A DNA stretch of 8,043 nucleotides from positions 1 to 8,043 of the forward strand of contig JAOZRP010000086.1 of NCBI GenBank assembly GCA_029940125.1, read 5' to 3'. The notes under the pieces are model-generated. The model did no database searches. It was not told where the DNA came from and saw nothing but the letters and a program-made list of their open reading frames with translations. The stretch is from a bacterium (GTDB taxonomy: Bacteria; Desulfobacterota; Anaeroferrophillalia; Anaeroferrophillales; Anaeroferrophillaceae). This document shows, piece after piece, positions 1-6,308 of this stretch. Position numbers and translations under genes: made by a program. Positions within the stretch are counted from its first letter, which is position 1. Each line of letters opens with the position of its first letter.

Positions 1-153
1 AGGCCCGCCAACCTGACTCCCAAAGAATTTTCCAACCTTGAATTCATGCTTTACAACAAAAACCGGACCATTTCCCGCTTTAACCTGAACGAAGGAACCA
101 TTATTCAAACAATCAGGGGCATCGGCTTCTTGGTCAAGGATGACAACCAATGA
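1..153 (+). pseudogene. Decayed OmpR-family response regulator, C-terminal fragment
   Basis: The reading frame is open from the window edge to TGA at 151-153. It encodes the end of an OmpR/PhoB winged-helix effector domain: LTPKEFSNLEF is the usual start of the first helix, and TIIQTIRGIGFLVK is the usual C-terminal wing (family pattern: TVRGxGY/F). Between them, SRFNLNE runs straight into GTIIQ. About 30-35 residues normally found here, covering the transactivation loop and the recognition helix (family pattern: VDVHIxxLRxK), are absent without a break in frame. A product of this gene should not bind DNA normally, so I call it a pseudogene even though the visible frame is open. The receiver domain lies outside the window. 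The stop overlaps the probable ancestral kinase start (ATG at 150) in an ATGA arrangement, typical of a regulator-kinase operon. The domain assignment is firm; loss of function is an inference. Confidence 0.7.
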
Positions 154-888
154 AAAAAGAGTGCGCATCGCTTTATGGATTGCCGTCGCCGGGCTGTTGA
201 GCAGCCTGCTGTTTTCCCTGGTGGTATTTTACGAAATGGCAGAGCAGCCCTTACAGCTACTGGACAACGAATTAAAACTCCCATCACCATGCTCCGGCTG
301 TTCATGGACGACGCCGTTCATCGCCAGGACCTGGACGAGGCATTCAAACAGCAGTTAAACAGCCAGCGAGACAATCTGTTCCGCATGGACAGGCTGGTCA
401 AAACCCTGCTGGACCTTTCAGCCCTCGAGCTTCGCGACACCATCGAAAAACAGGACTTCAACCTGACGGCCCTCATTGAAAAGGTACTGGAGGAATTCTC
501 ACCCGCCGTCACCACCGCCGACATCGCCCTGGAAACGCAGCTGGAAAAAAACTGCATCGCAGGGCGACCGGGGGGAAATCCGTCGGCTGCGGAACAACAT
601 CATCGAAAACGCCATCAAATACAACCGTGAAAAAGGGACCATACAACTCAAATCACGGCAGGATGCAGAAAACATCGTCATTTCCCTGCATAATTCCAGC
701 CCTGGCATCCCGGAGCTTGACAAAGTTTTCGGTCAGTTCTATTGGGTAGAAAAATCCCGTTCCCAGCAATACGGCAGCGCCGGGCTGGGGCTGGCCATCG
801 TCAGACAAATTGACAAACTGCACCATGGCAGCGCAACCATGGAAAGTGATGCAAAATCATTATCACCCTTCCTGGAGCCCACCTATGA
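150..888 (+). pseudogene. Decayed sensor histidine kinase with frameshifts and an internal deletion
   Basis: Pieces of one histidine kinase lie in order but in different frames. (1) An N-terminal membrane helix, IALWIAVAGLLSSLLFSL, at about 167-220. (2) A HisKA-like segment entered at ELK-TPIT near 270-290, followed by the helical stretch ending in LVKTLLDLSALEL. (3) An ATPase domain with N-box NNIIENAIKYN (about 595-627), a weak G1 box NSSPGIP and G2 box GSAGLGLAIV (about 774-803). (4) The end, KIIITLPGAHL, stopping at TGA 886-888. The frame changes fall in short runs: A6 at 153-158, the A4 run near 270, GGG near 562, and near 850. The periplasmic domain, second membrane helix and HAMP linker are missing, and the residue before ELKTP is Asn rather than the phospho-accepting His. 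Three or four frame breaks plus a missing catalytic residue make a working kinase very unlikely. The stop overlaps the methyltransferase start (ATGA). Confidence 0.85.
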
Positions 889-1565
889 CAACAATTAAAA
901 AACCAGTCACAGAATTGGAGTTTTCGAAAAAATACGACCGGGAACATTCTTTGAACTATTATTTAAAGCATCAACATGGTTTTCGGCACCGCCTGACCAA
1001 CTGGCGGGAACATGTCATGGCCTGCAAAGGCCTGCGGCTGGCCGGCAACCCCCAAAGCGTTTTAGACATCCCCTGCGGCGCCGGCCGCTTCTGGTCCCTG
1101 CTGGCCGCCGACCCGGACAGAATCCTGTACGCGGCCGACAACAGTCCATACATGCTGGAAACGGCAGCCCGGTTTCAACCGGCGGAAATAGTCAGTCGGT
1201 TCAAGTGCTTTCAAACCTCGGCCATCCAGATTGACCTGCCGGACACCAGCGTAGACTGTATCTTCTGTATGCGTCTGCTGCACCACATCATCAAAGAGGA
1301 TGACCGGCTGGCAATCCTGAGGGAATTCCACCGGGTCAGCCGCGATACCGTCTGCCTGTCAATCTGGGTGGACGGCAACCTGCAGGCCAAGCGTCGAAAA
1401 AAACTCGAGCGGCGCCGCCGCCGGCAAAAACCTAAAAACCGAACGCTGCTGGCCAGAGAGACAGCTGAAAAAGAATACCACCGGGCCGGCTTTCGGATCC
1501 TGGGACATTTTGACCTGGCCCCCGGTATTTCCATGTGGAGGCTTTATGTTTTAAAAAAAACATGA
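885..1565 (+). CDS. Class I SAM-dependent methyltransferase
   Basis: This is a 226-residue soluble protein with a Rossmann-type methyltransferase core. Motif I is SVLDIPCGAGRF (residues 58-69), which binds S-adenosylmethionine. The acidic loop after strand 2 reads YAADNSPYML (82-91), and LPDTSVDCIFCMRLLHHI (118-135) covers the motif preceding strand 4 and the following helix. An unusual basic stretch, rich in Arg and Lys, spans about 169-187 and could contact a polyanion or a membrane surface; this is a guess. The substrate cannot be read from sequence. I chose ATG 885 rather than the in-frame ATG at 810 because it overlaps the ancestral kinase stop (ATGA), has GGAG at 874-877 with 7-nt spacing, and begins just before family-like sequence. 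The upstream extension would be read from kinase DNA. The gene was probably the third cistron of the decayed two-component operon and may have outlived its regulators. Confidence 0.88.
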   Translation: MTTIKKPVTELEFSKKYDREHSLNYYLKHQHGFRHRLTNWREHVMACKGLRLAGNPQSVLDIPCGAGRFWSLLAADPDRILYAADNSPYMLETAARFQPAEIVSRFKCFQTSAIQIDLPDTSVDCIFCMRLLHHIIKEDDRLAILREFHRVSRDTVCLSIWVDGNLQAKRRKKLERRRRRQKPKNRTLLARETAEKEYHRAGFRILGHFDLAPGISMWRLYVLKKT

Positions 1566-1576
1566 TACAAGCGCAG

Positions 1577-1600
1577 GGAAACTATCACGTGATAGTTTCC
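1577..1600. repeat. Perfect 24-bp palindrome
   Basis: The left arm GGAAACTATCAC (1577-1588) is followed directly by its exact reverse complement GTGATAGTTTCC (1589-1600), with no spacer. It begins 12 nt after the methyltransferase stop. As RNA it would fold into a hairpin with a minimal loop, but no T run follows on either strand, so an intrinsic terminator is not supported. It shares the GGAAAC/GTTTCC core with the hairpin immediately downstream and with the related hairpin at 7258-7287. This suggests one family of palindromic intergenic repeat. A dimeric operator site is the alternative. Confidence 0.8.
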
Positions 1601-1660
1601 ATCCAGAAACCATTGTTTCCGGATGAGCTGTTGGTCGTCAACCTTTAGATCCCAGTTTAA
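1601..1660. repeat. Dispersed hairpin plus heptamer-tail repeat, copy A
   Basis: A 10-bp stem with one mismatch (ATCCAGAAAC, loop CATT, GTTTCCGGAT; 1601-1624) is followed by G and then by 7-nt phased units AGCTGTT, GGTCGTC, AACCTTT, AGATCCC, AGTTTAA (1626-1660). The second copy at 7258-7327 has the same stem, a 4-nt loop and heptamers in the same phase and order. The unit therefore looks like a two-part intergenic repeat rather than a chance hairpin. The remaining non-coding DNA up to the MATE gene (1661-1696) shows no clear promoter or Shine-Dalgarno sequence. Confidence 0.65.
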
Positions 1661-1696
1661 CCACCAACGAACCATGACCTTCATCCCAACTTTTTC

Positions 1697-3055
1697 ATGA
1701 CCCCAGCCAACCGCCTCGAAGAATTCAGCCGTCACCCCAGACAAGCACTGTTCAAACTGGCCCTGCCGACCATTACCGCCATGGCCGTGCAGACCACCTA
1801 CAACATGGTGGATACGGCATTTGTCGGCCGGCTGGGCGCAGCCTCGCTGGCCGCACTTACCTTTTCTTTCCCCCTTTACTTCATCCTGATCTCGGTCAAC
1901 ACCGGCATGGGCGTCGGCCTGAATTCTCTCATTTCGCGCCAACTGGGAGCAAAAGAGCACCAGGAAGCGGAAAACAGCGCCATGCACGGCCTGGGAATTG
2001 CCCTTTTCTGCGCCCTGATCCTTTTCCTGCTGATCCTCCTGTCTGCCCGTCCCCTTTTCCGGCTCCTCGGCGCGGAAAAAGAAGTCCTGGAACTGGCGGT
2101 CGTCTACATGAAGATTACCGCAGTCGGCAATTTTTTTGTCTTTCCATCCTATGCCATCCACAGCACCTTTACCGCTCAGGGAGACACCCTGACCCCGATG
2201 AAAGTGCAGATCACCGGCCTGCTGCTGAACATCGCCCTTGACCCCTTGTTCATTTTCGGACTGGGGCTGGGAGTTCCCGGAGCCGCAACCGCCACCATTA
2301 TTTCCCAAGGGTGCGGTTTGTTGCTTTTCAGCTGGTACCTGCGGCAGAAATCCACCCTGAAACTTTCTCTGCAACGGTTTTCCGGCCAGGTTTCAACCAT
2401 CGCTGAAATTTTCAAAATCGGCATTCCCGCCAGCCTGACCATGCTGCTGATGGCCGTTTACATCATGTTTCTCAGCCGCTTCATGGCCCACTTTGGCACC
2501 AACTACGTGGCCGCGTTCGGCATGGTCTTCCGCCTGGAAAGCGCCGTGGTCATGCCCCTGGTTGCCTGCGCCATTGCCCTGTTGACGCTCACCGGCATGT
2601 TCTACGGCTCCCGGCAGTTCGACCTCCTGGTCAGAACCTTCCGCTTTGCCCTCGGGGTCAACATCCTCTATGCCCTGGGCATAGGGCTGCTCTTTTTCCT
2701 TTTTCCAGCCTGGTTCCTGGCCATTTTTACCGGCCAGAAAGAGCTATTGAACATCGGCTCCGCTTACCTGAAAATCGAAATTTTCACCTTTCCCCTGATG
2801 GCCGTTAACATCACCGCCAACCGGGCCATGCAGGGGATGGGCAGGGGGCTGCCCGGCATCACCATGAATTTTATCAGAATTTTTGTGGTTGCCATTCCCC
2901 TGGCATATGTGTTTGTGTACCGGCTGAATTTCAGCTATCTTTCCATCCCCATAGCCATGATCTGCGGTGGAGCAGCCGCCAACCTGACCGCCTGGTCCTG
3001 GCTCCGTTCAATCTTTGGTAAATTTAACCGGGAAAATGACGAAGTAGAGGAATAA
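1697..3055 (+). CDS. MATE-family multidrug/sodium antiporter
   Basis: This 452-residue polytopic inner-membrane protein has the size and hydrophobic pattern of a 12-helix MATE (multi-antimicrobial extrusion) transporter. Such proteins export cationic drugs, dyes or metabolites in exchange for Na+ or H+. The N-terminal signature is clear: HPRQALFKLALPTI (residues 13-26), then YNMVDTAFVGRLG (35-47), and later GMGVGLNSLISRQLGA, the usual loop between helices 2 and 3. The two halves look full length, and the protein ends in a short charged tail. ATG 1697 fits the family N-terminus well, although no good Shine-Dalgarno sequence precedes it and the upstream DNA is repeat-rich. Its stop TAA (3053-3055) directly abuts the next start codon, so the two genes are probably co-transcribed and translationally coupled. 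Substrate is not predictable. The family call is firm. Confidence 0.95.
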   Translation: MTPANRLEEFSRHPRQALFKLALPTITAMAVQTTYNMVDTAFVGRLGAASLAALTFSFPLYFILISVNTGMGVGLNSLISRQLGAKEHQEAENSAMHGLGIALFCALILFLLILLSARPLFRLLGAEKEVLELAVVYMKITAVGNFFVFPSYAIHSTFTAQGDTLTPMKVQITGLLLNIALDPLFIFGLGLGVPGAATATIISQGCGLLLFSWYLRQKSTLKLSLQRFSGQVSTIAEIFKIGIPASLTMLLMAVYIMFLSRFMAHFGTNYVAAFGMVFRLESAVVMPLVACAIALLTLTGMFYGSRQFDLLVRTFRFALGVNILYALGIGLLFFLFPAWFLAIFTGQKELLNIGSAYLKIEIFTFPLMAVNITANRAMQGMGRGLPGITMNFIRIFVVAIPLAYVFVYRLNFSYLSIPIAMICGGAAANLTAWSWLRSIFGKFNRENDEVEE

Positions 3056-3526
3056 ATGTTTAAAATTTTTAAAAATATGATCTCTTTTTCCGAAAGCGAG
3101 CAGCCGCAGGAAGCGGAAACCGATCAACTGCAGCTGGCCACCGGCATGCTGCTACTGGAAACGGCCCAGGCGGACGGCACCATTCAGCCTGAGGAAGAAA
3201 AACGCATTCATGCCATCATCCGGCAAAGGTTTTCCCTTTCCGAGGCCGACAGCAGGGCCCTGATTGAACAGGCCCGCACCGCCCAGGCTGAAAACCTCGA
3301 CCTCTACCCGGTGACCTCACTGGTCAATCGGCACTGCTCCAACGAGGAAAAGTGTCTTTTATTGGAAAACGTCTGGGAGATCGTCTATGCCGACGGCATC
3401 CTGGATCAGCACGAAGACCACCTGATGCACAAGCTGGGCACCATGCTTCACCTTTCCCACCGGCAGCTGATCGATGCCAAGCTGAAGGCAAAGGGAAAAA
3501 AGGGAACTGAAAAGCAGGACCGGTAA
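3056..3526 (+). CDS. TerB-family (COG4103-type) cytoplasmic protein
   Basis: This 156-residue, mostly helical soluble protein belongs to the TerB/COG4103 group. The group is named after tellurite-resistance TerB, but most members have no proven function. The two-lobed TerB layout is visible. The first acidic metal-site-like motif is AQADGTIQPEEEKRI (residues 37-51). The second is VYADGILDQHEDHLMHKLG (110-128), followed by the typical LHLSHRQLIDAK helix (131-142). The tail is Lys-rich. The start ATG 3056 immediately follows the MATE stop, with GAGG at 3047-3050 inside the end of the MATE gene at good spacing. No other ter genes (terC, terD, terZ) are in view, so a tellurite-resistance role should not be assumed. 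With a membrane zinc-ribbon protein and a membrane protease downstream, an accessory role in envelope stress is possible but unproven. Confidence 0.88.
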   Translation: MFKIFKNMISFSESEQPQEAETDQLQLATGMLLLETAQADGTIQPEEEKRIHAIIRQRFSLSEADSRALIEQARTAQAENLDLYPVTSLVNRHCSNEEKCLLLENVWEIVYADGILDQHEDHLMHKLGTMLHLSHRQLIDAKLKAKGKKGTEKQDR

Positions 3527-3567
3527 CCAAACGGGTACAGGAACAGGAAGTCAAACGAAAGACAACA

Positions 3568-4374
3568 ATGAAAGTATGCTGCGAATACTGCCAGGCTCGC
3601 TGCCGGATCGATGAGGCAAAAATTCCTGCCGCCGGCGCCCGCGTCCGCTGCCCGGTCTGCCAGAAGGTTTTTTTTCTGGACCCCGGGGAAGTCAGGGCGA
3701 AAAAGGACGTTCAGGAAGAGGAGGCCAGCCTCCTGCCGCCGCCGGATGAAATTGAAAACATTGAATCCAGTGAAGCAGCACCATCCATTGTCGAAGAATC
3801 AACGGTTGAACCGGCAGCCCAAACCACTCCCGAGCCGGCAGAACCAGCCGCCCCTGAGCCAGTAGAAGCAACTGTTACTGAACCGGCAGAGCCAGCTGCT
3901 TCTGAACCGGAAACAGGCAAAAACGGCAGCAGCCGGTTGACAGGATGGATTCTCTCCCGGCCGCTGACGATCAGCGTCGCGGTGACCATCCTGATTGAAA
4001 TCCTGCTGGTCTGCCTCTGGTCTGCGGGCCGGCAGCCGGTTATCCAGACAAAGGATGCAGCCTTGAGCCCTCCGATTGTTTCCGCGAGCATAAAAAATCA
4101 GGCTATCAAGGCCATTACTTCCCATTCCCTGGTTGGCGACGCATCCATTGAACAGCAGGAAAGCATCCTGACCCTGGCCCTGCTGGTCGACCAGTCCACG
4201 CCGCCTGCCTACGCCCTGAAGATGGGCCAACAGTTTGTTGCCAGCCTTAAAACACTGACCGGAACCGGAGAATCCGCGATGCCCATCTACCAGTTTCACC
4301 TGTTTGTCTATTATCCCAACGGCCAGGAAATCACCAACCGGCTGTCCACCACCGACGACATCAGGGACAATTAG
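3568..4374 (+). CDS. MJ0042-type zinc-ribbon protein with Pro/Glu linker and one TM helix
   Basis: This 268-residue protein opens with a zinc ribbon of the MJ0042/zinc_ribbon_5 type: CEYC (C5, C8) and CPVC (C28, C31), followed by KVFFLD. An acidic Pro/Glu/Ala linker follows (about 50-115), with the near-repeats TPEPAEPAAPEP (87-98) and TEPAEPAASEPE (104-115). A single hydrophobic helix spans about 132-152, with a Glu at 144 inside it. The last 115 residues form a soluble domain, probably outside the inner membrane, with pattern ILTLALLVDQST and FHLFVYYPNGQEI; I do not recognise it firmly, though DUF3426-like tails occur in this architecture. This topology would put the ribbon in the cytoplasm. 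There is no strong ribosome binding site before ATG 3568, but the ribbon begins at once, which fixes the start. It lies 41 nt after the TerB gene and 24 nt before the protease, so an operon is likely. Confidence 0.88.
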   Translation: MKVCCEYCQARCRIDEAKIPAAGARVRCPVCQKVFFLDPGEVRAKKDVQEEEASLLPPPDEIENIESSEAAPSIVEESTVEPAAQTTPEPAEPAAPEPVEATVTEPAEPAASEPETGKNGSSRLTGWILSRPLTISVAVTILIEILLVCLWSAGRQPVIQTKDAALSPPIVSASIKNQAIKAITSHSLVGDASIEQQESILTLALLVDQSTPPAYALKMGQQFVASLKTLTGTGESAMPIYQFHLFVYYPNGQEITNRLSTTDDIRDN

Positions 4375-4398
4375 AAGCCCCGGAACAAGCACAAAACG

Positions 4399-6261
4399 AT
4401 GTACCACTCTTTTATTATCTACATTATTATCATCCTGGCCTACAGCATCCAGGTGCCGCCGGAAGCTCCCCCTTTTTCATGGAGCCAGACCATCTTCCTG
4501 CAAGCCATCCTCTACCTGCTGTTCGCCCTGGCCACCAGGATCAGGTTTGCTGCCATTATCCGCCGCCGGCACCGGGAACTGCTGAATCTTGAACAGCTCC
4601 CGGCAGCCTACGACCGCGGCGTCACTCAACTCAACATCCTGGCGGTAGCCGCCTATCTCCTAAGCGTTTATGCCCTCAACATCAAATCGGTGATCACCAA
4701 CCTTCCCCTGGCCGCACACAGCTCGGCCTTGAACAACCTCATCGCCTTTGCCGTTTTTCTCCTCTACCAGCTTATCATCTGGGCCCAGGCCCACAAAAAG
4801 TTCAGCCCCCTGCTGGTCTTTGAAAGGCAACGCTCCACCTACTGCAGCCGCAAGCTGTTCTTCGCCCTCGGCATCATCGCCCCCTGGCTGGCCATCATGG
4901 GGATTACCGACGCAATTCAATGCATCGCCCCTGACTTCTACCAGCATCTCCTGCAGTCGGCCCTGATTGACATCTCCCTTTTTGCCGTTTTTCTTCTGCT
5001 GCTTTCCGCCATCGCGCCGCCGCTGATGGTAAAATTGTGGGGCTGCCGGCCCATGCCGCCCTCGGCGCTCCGGGCGTCCCTGGCCGACTTCTGCGCCCGT
5101 GAAGGAGTCAGGTACCGGGAAATCCTCCTCTGGCCGTCGGTTGAAGGGCGGATGGCCACCGCCGCCGTCATCGGGCCCTATTTTTTCAGCCGCTACCTCC
5201 TGATCACCCCGGGGCTGATCGAAATGCTCAACCCGGAAGAAATCAAGGCGGTGATGGCCCATGAAATCGGCCACGTCAAAAGACGTCACCTGCTGGTTTT
5301 TCTGCTTTTTTTCCTCAGCATCTTCCTGCTCAACTATGCCTTTTTCGAGCTGTTGATCGGCTGGCTGCTGACCACCAACCTGATCCAGGGGCTGCTGCTT
5401 TCCTTTCCCCATCAACAGGCGAATATTCTCTCCCTGGCTTCAACCATTCCGCTGCTGCTGATCTACCTGCTGTATTTCCGCTTCGTTTTCGGCTACTTTC
5501 TGAGGAATTTCGAACGGGAAGCGGACCTTTACGCCCTTACCGCCCTGGGAACGGCTGAACCGCTGATCAGTGCCTTCAGGAAACTCGCCTTTTTGATCGG
5601 CGACTACGGCCAGCGATCCAACTGGCATCATTACAACATCCCCCAGCGGATCGACTACCTGCTGAAGTGCAGCGCCAATCCAGCGCTTATCAACAAGCAC
5701 CGCCGCAAACTTAAAACCGGGCTGGCGCTTTTCCTCCTCTGCGTCACCTCCCTCGTCCTGGCAGGATCCCGACTGAATACCACCGAAATGAGACAGTCGC
5801 TGAACAACCGCTTCCTCATCAAGGTGATGGAGAACTACCGCCGGGAACACCCGGGGGAAGTCAACGCCTGCATCAGCCTGGGATCACTGTACTTTGAAGA
5901 AAAAAAATTGAGAGAGGCACAGGAGTGTTTTGAAGCCGCCCTGAAGCTGGACCGCCACCGCCCGGAACTCCTCAACAACTATGCCTGGCTGCTGCTGACC
6001 GCCGACGACCCCCGAATCCAGGATATCGAACGCGGGTTTCGCCTGGCCAAGGAAGCGGCGGCTATCAATCCGGTCCCCCACATCCTTGACACCCTGGCCG
6101 AGGGCTACTGGCGGCGGGGCTTCCCCTGCGTCGCCCTGGACCTGGAGCAGAAAGTCCTGGCCGCCAAGCCGAAGCAGCGGGAAATTTACCAAAGACAGGC
6201 GGAAAAATTCGCCCGGGACTGCCATTCAAAAAAAGGAGGGGGGTCAAATCTTTATCGTTGA
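4399..6261 (+). CDS. Polytopic M48-family metallopeptidase with C-terminal TPR domain
   Basis: This 620-residue integral membrane zinc protease belongs to the M48 (Ste24/HtpX) family. The catalytic motif HEIGH is at residues 288-292. The third zinc ligand is E372 in FEREAD (family ExxAD). The block LRASLADFCAREGV to LNPEEIKAVMAHEIGH resembles the Ste24-type catalytic domain. About six hydrophobic helices precede it (roughly 2-18, 27-47, 77-95, 109-130, 152-173, 187-213). Two hydrophobic regions lie between HEIGH and ExxAD (about 297-336 and 344-370), and another at about 437-457. After the last helix come two or three TPR-like repeats (about 487-600; SLGSLYFEEKKLREAQECFEAALKLDR is the clearest). 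M48 enzymes degrade or trim membrane proteins; here TPRs may recruit partners. The last eight codons and the stop lie within, or start one base before, a 67-bp palindrome, so the C-terminus GGGSNLYR looks acquired. There is no strong Shine-Dalgarno sequence before ATG 4399. Confidence 0.92.
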   Translation: MYHSFIIYIIIILAYSIQVPPEAPPFSWSQTIFLQAILYLLFALATRIRFAAIIRRRHRELLNLEQLPAAYDRGVTQLNILAVAAYLLSVYALNIKSVITNLPLAAHSSALNNLIAFAVFLLYQLIIWAQAHKKFSPLLVFERQRSTYCSRKLFFALGIIAPWLAIMGITDAIQCIAPDFYQHLLQSALIDISLFAVFLLLLSAIAPPLMVKLWGCRPMPPSALRASLADFCAREGVRYREILLWPSVEGRMATAAVIGPYFFSRYLLITPGLIEMLNPEEIKAVMAHEIGHVKRRHLLVFLLFFLSIFLLNYAFFELLIGWLLTTNLIQGLLLSFPHQQANILSLASTIPLLLIYLLYFRFVFGYFLRNFEREADLYALTALGTAEPLISAFRKLAFLIGDYGQRSNWHHYNIPQRIDYLLKCSANPALINKHRRKLKTGLALFLLCVTSLVLAGSRLNTTEMRQSLNNRFLIKVMENYRREHPGEVNACISLGSLYFEEKKLREAQECFEAALKLDRHRPELLNNYAWLLLTADDPRIQDIERGFRLAKEAAAINPVPHILDTLAEGYWRRGFPCVALDLEQKVLAAKPKQREIYQRQAEKFARDCHSKKGGGSNLYR

Positions 6262-6302
6262 CATTTTTGAAAAATGTCAACGATAAAGATTTGACCCCCC
6301 TC
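6228..6302 (-). terminator. Probable intrinsic terminator for the minus-strand OB-fold gene
   Basis: Read on the minus strand, the long G/C-footed hairpin of the palindrome ends in ...CCCCCCTC, then C, then seven T residues (A7 at 6228-6234 on the plus strand). A strong stem followed at once by a T run is the classic Rho-independent layout. It lies just after the stop codon of the minus-strand gene at 6309. In the plus direction the hairpin is followed by TTATAACTAC, which lacks a T run, so termination there would be weaker. Confidence 0.65.
6236..6302. repeat. Perfect 67-bp palindrome, REP/MITE-like
   Basis: The left arm 6236-6268 (starting GAGGGGGGTCAAATC, ending GACATTTTT) is the exact reverse complement of the right arm 6270-6302, around a single central G at 6269. 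That gives 33 paired bases with no mismatch. It lies between two converging genes, overlapping the 3' end of the protease gene and ending 6 bp before the stop of the opposing gene. The GGAG tetranucleotide at its left foot (6235-6238) resembles the foot of REP hairpins handled by REP-associated tyrosine (Y1) transposases. No transposase is in the window, so mobility is an inference. The perfection of the arms suggests recent arrival, selection or gene conversion. Confidence 0.9.
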
Positions 6303-6308
6303 TTATAA

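Noticed and set aside
810..884. Upstream start for the methyltransferase at 810
   Set aside because: The added 25 residues are out-of-frame kinase DNA. ATG 885 has a ribosome binding site and an ATGA overlap.
1577..1624. Intrinsic terminator after the methyltransferase
   Set aside because: Two hairpins are present, but neither is followed by a T run.
1544..2374. Long minus-strand open frame of 276 codons opposite the MATE gene
   Set aside because: It is Gly/Gln-rich low-complexity sequence typical of the antisense of a hydrophobic GC-rich gene. The plus-strand frame has clear MATE signatures.
3056..3526. Tellurite-resistance operon
   Set aside because: Only a TerB-type domain is present. 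No other ter genes accompany it.
3799..4407. Minus-strand open frame opposite the zinc-ribbon gene
   Set aside because: It has no domain or start signal. It mirrors the Pro/Glu linker and hydrophobic segment of the real gene.
4660..5415. Minus-strand open frame of 251 codons opposite the M48 gene
   Set aside because: Composition is antisense-like. The plus strand carries HEIGH and ExxAD in one continuous frame.
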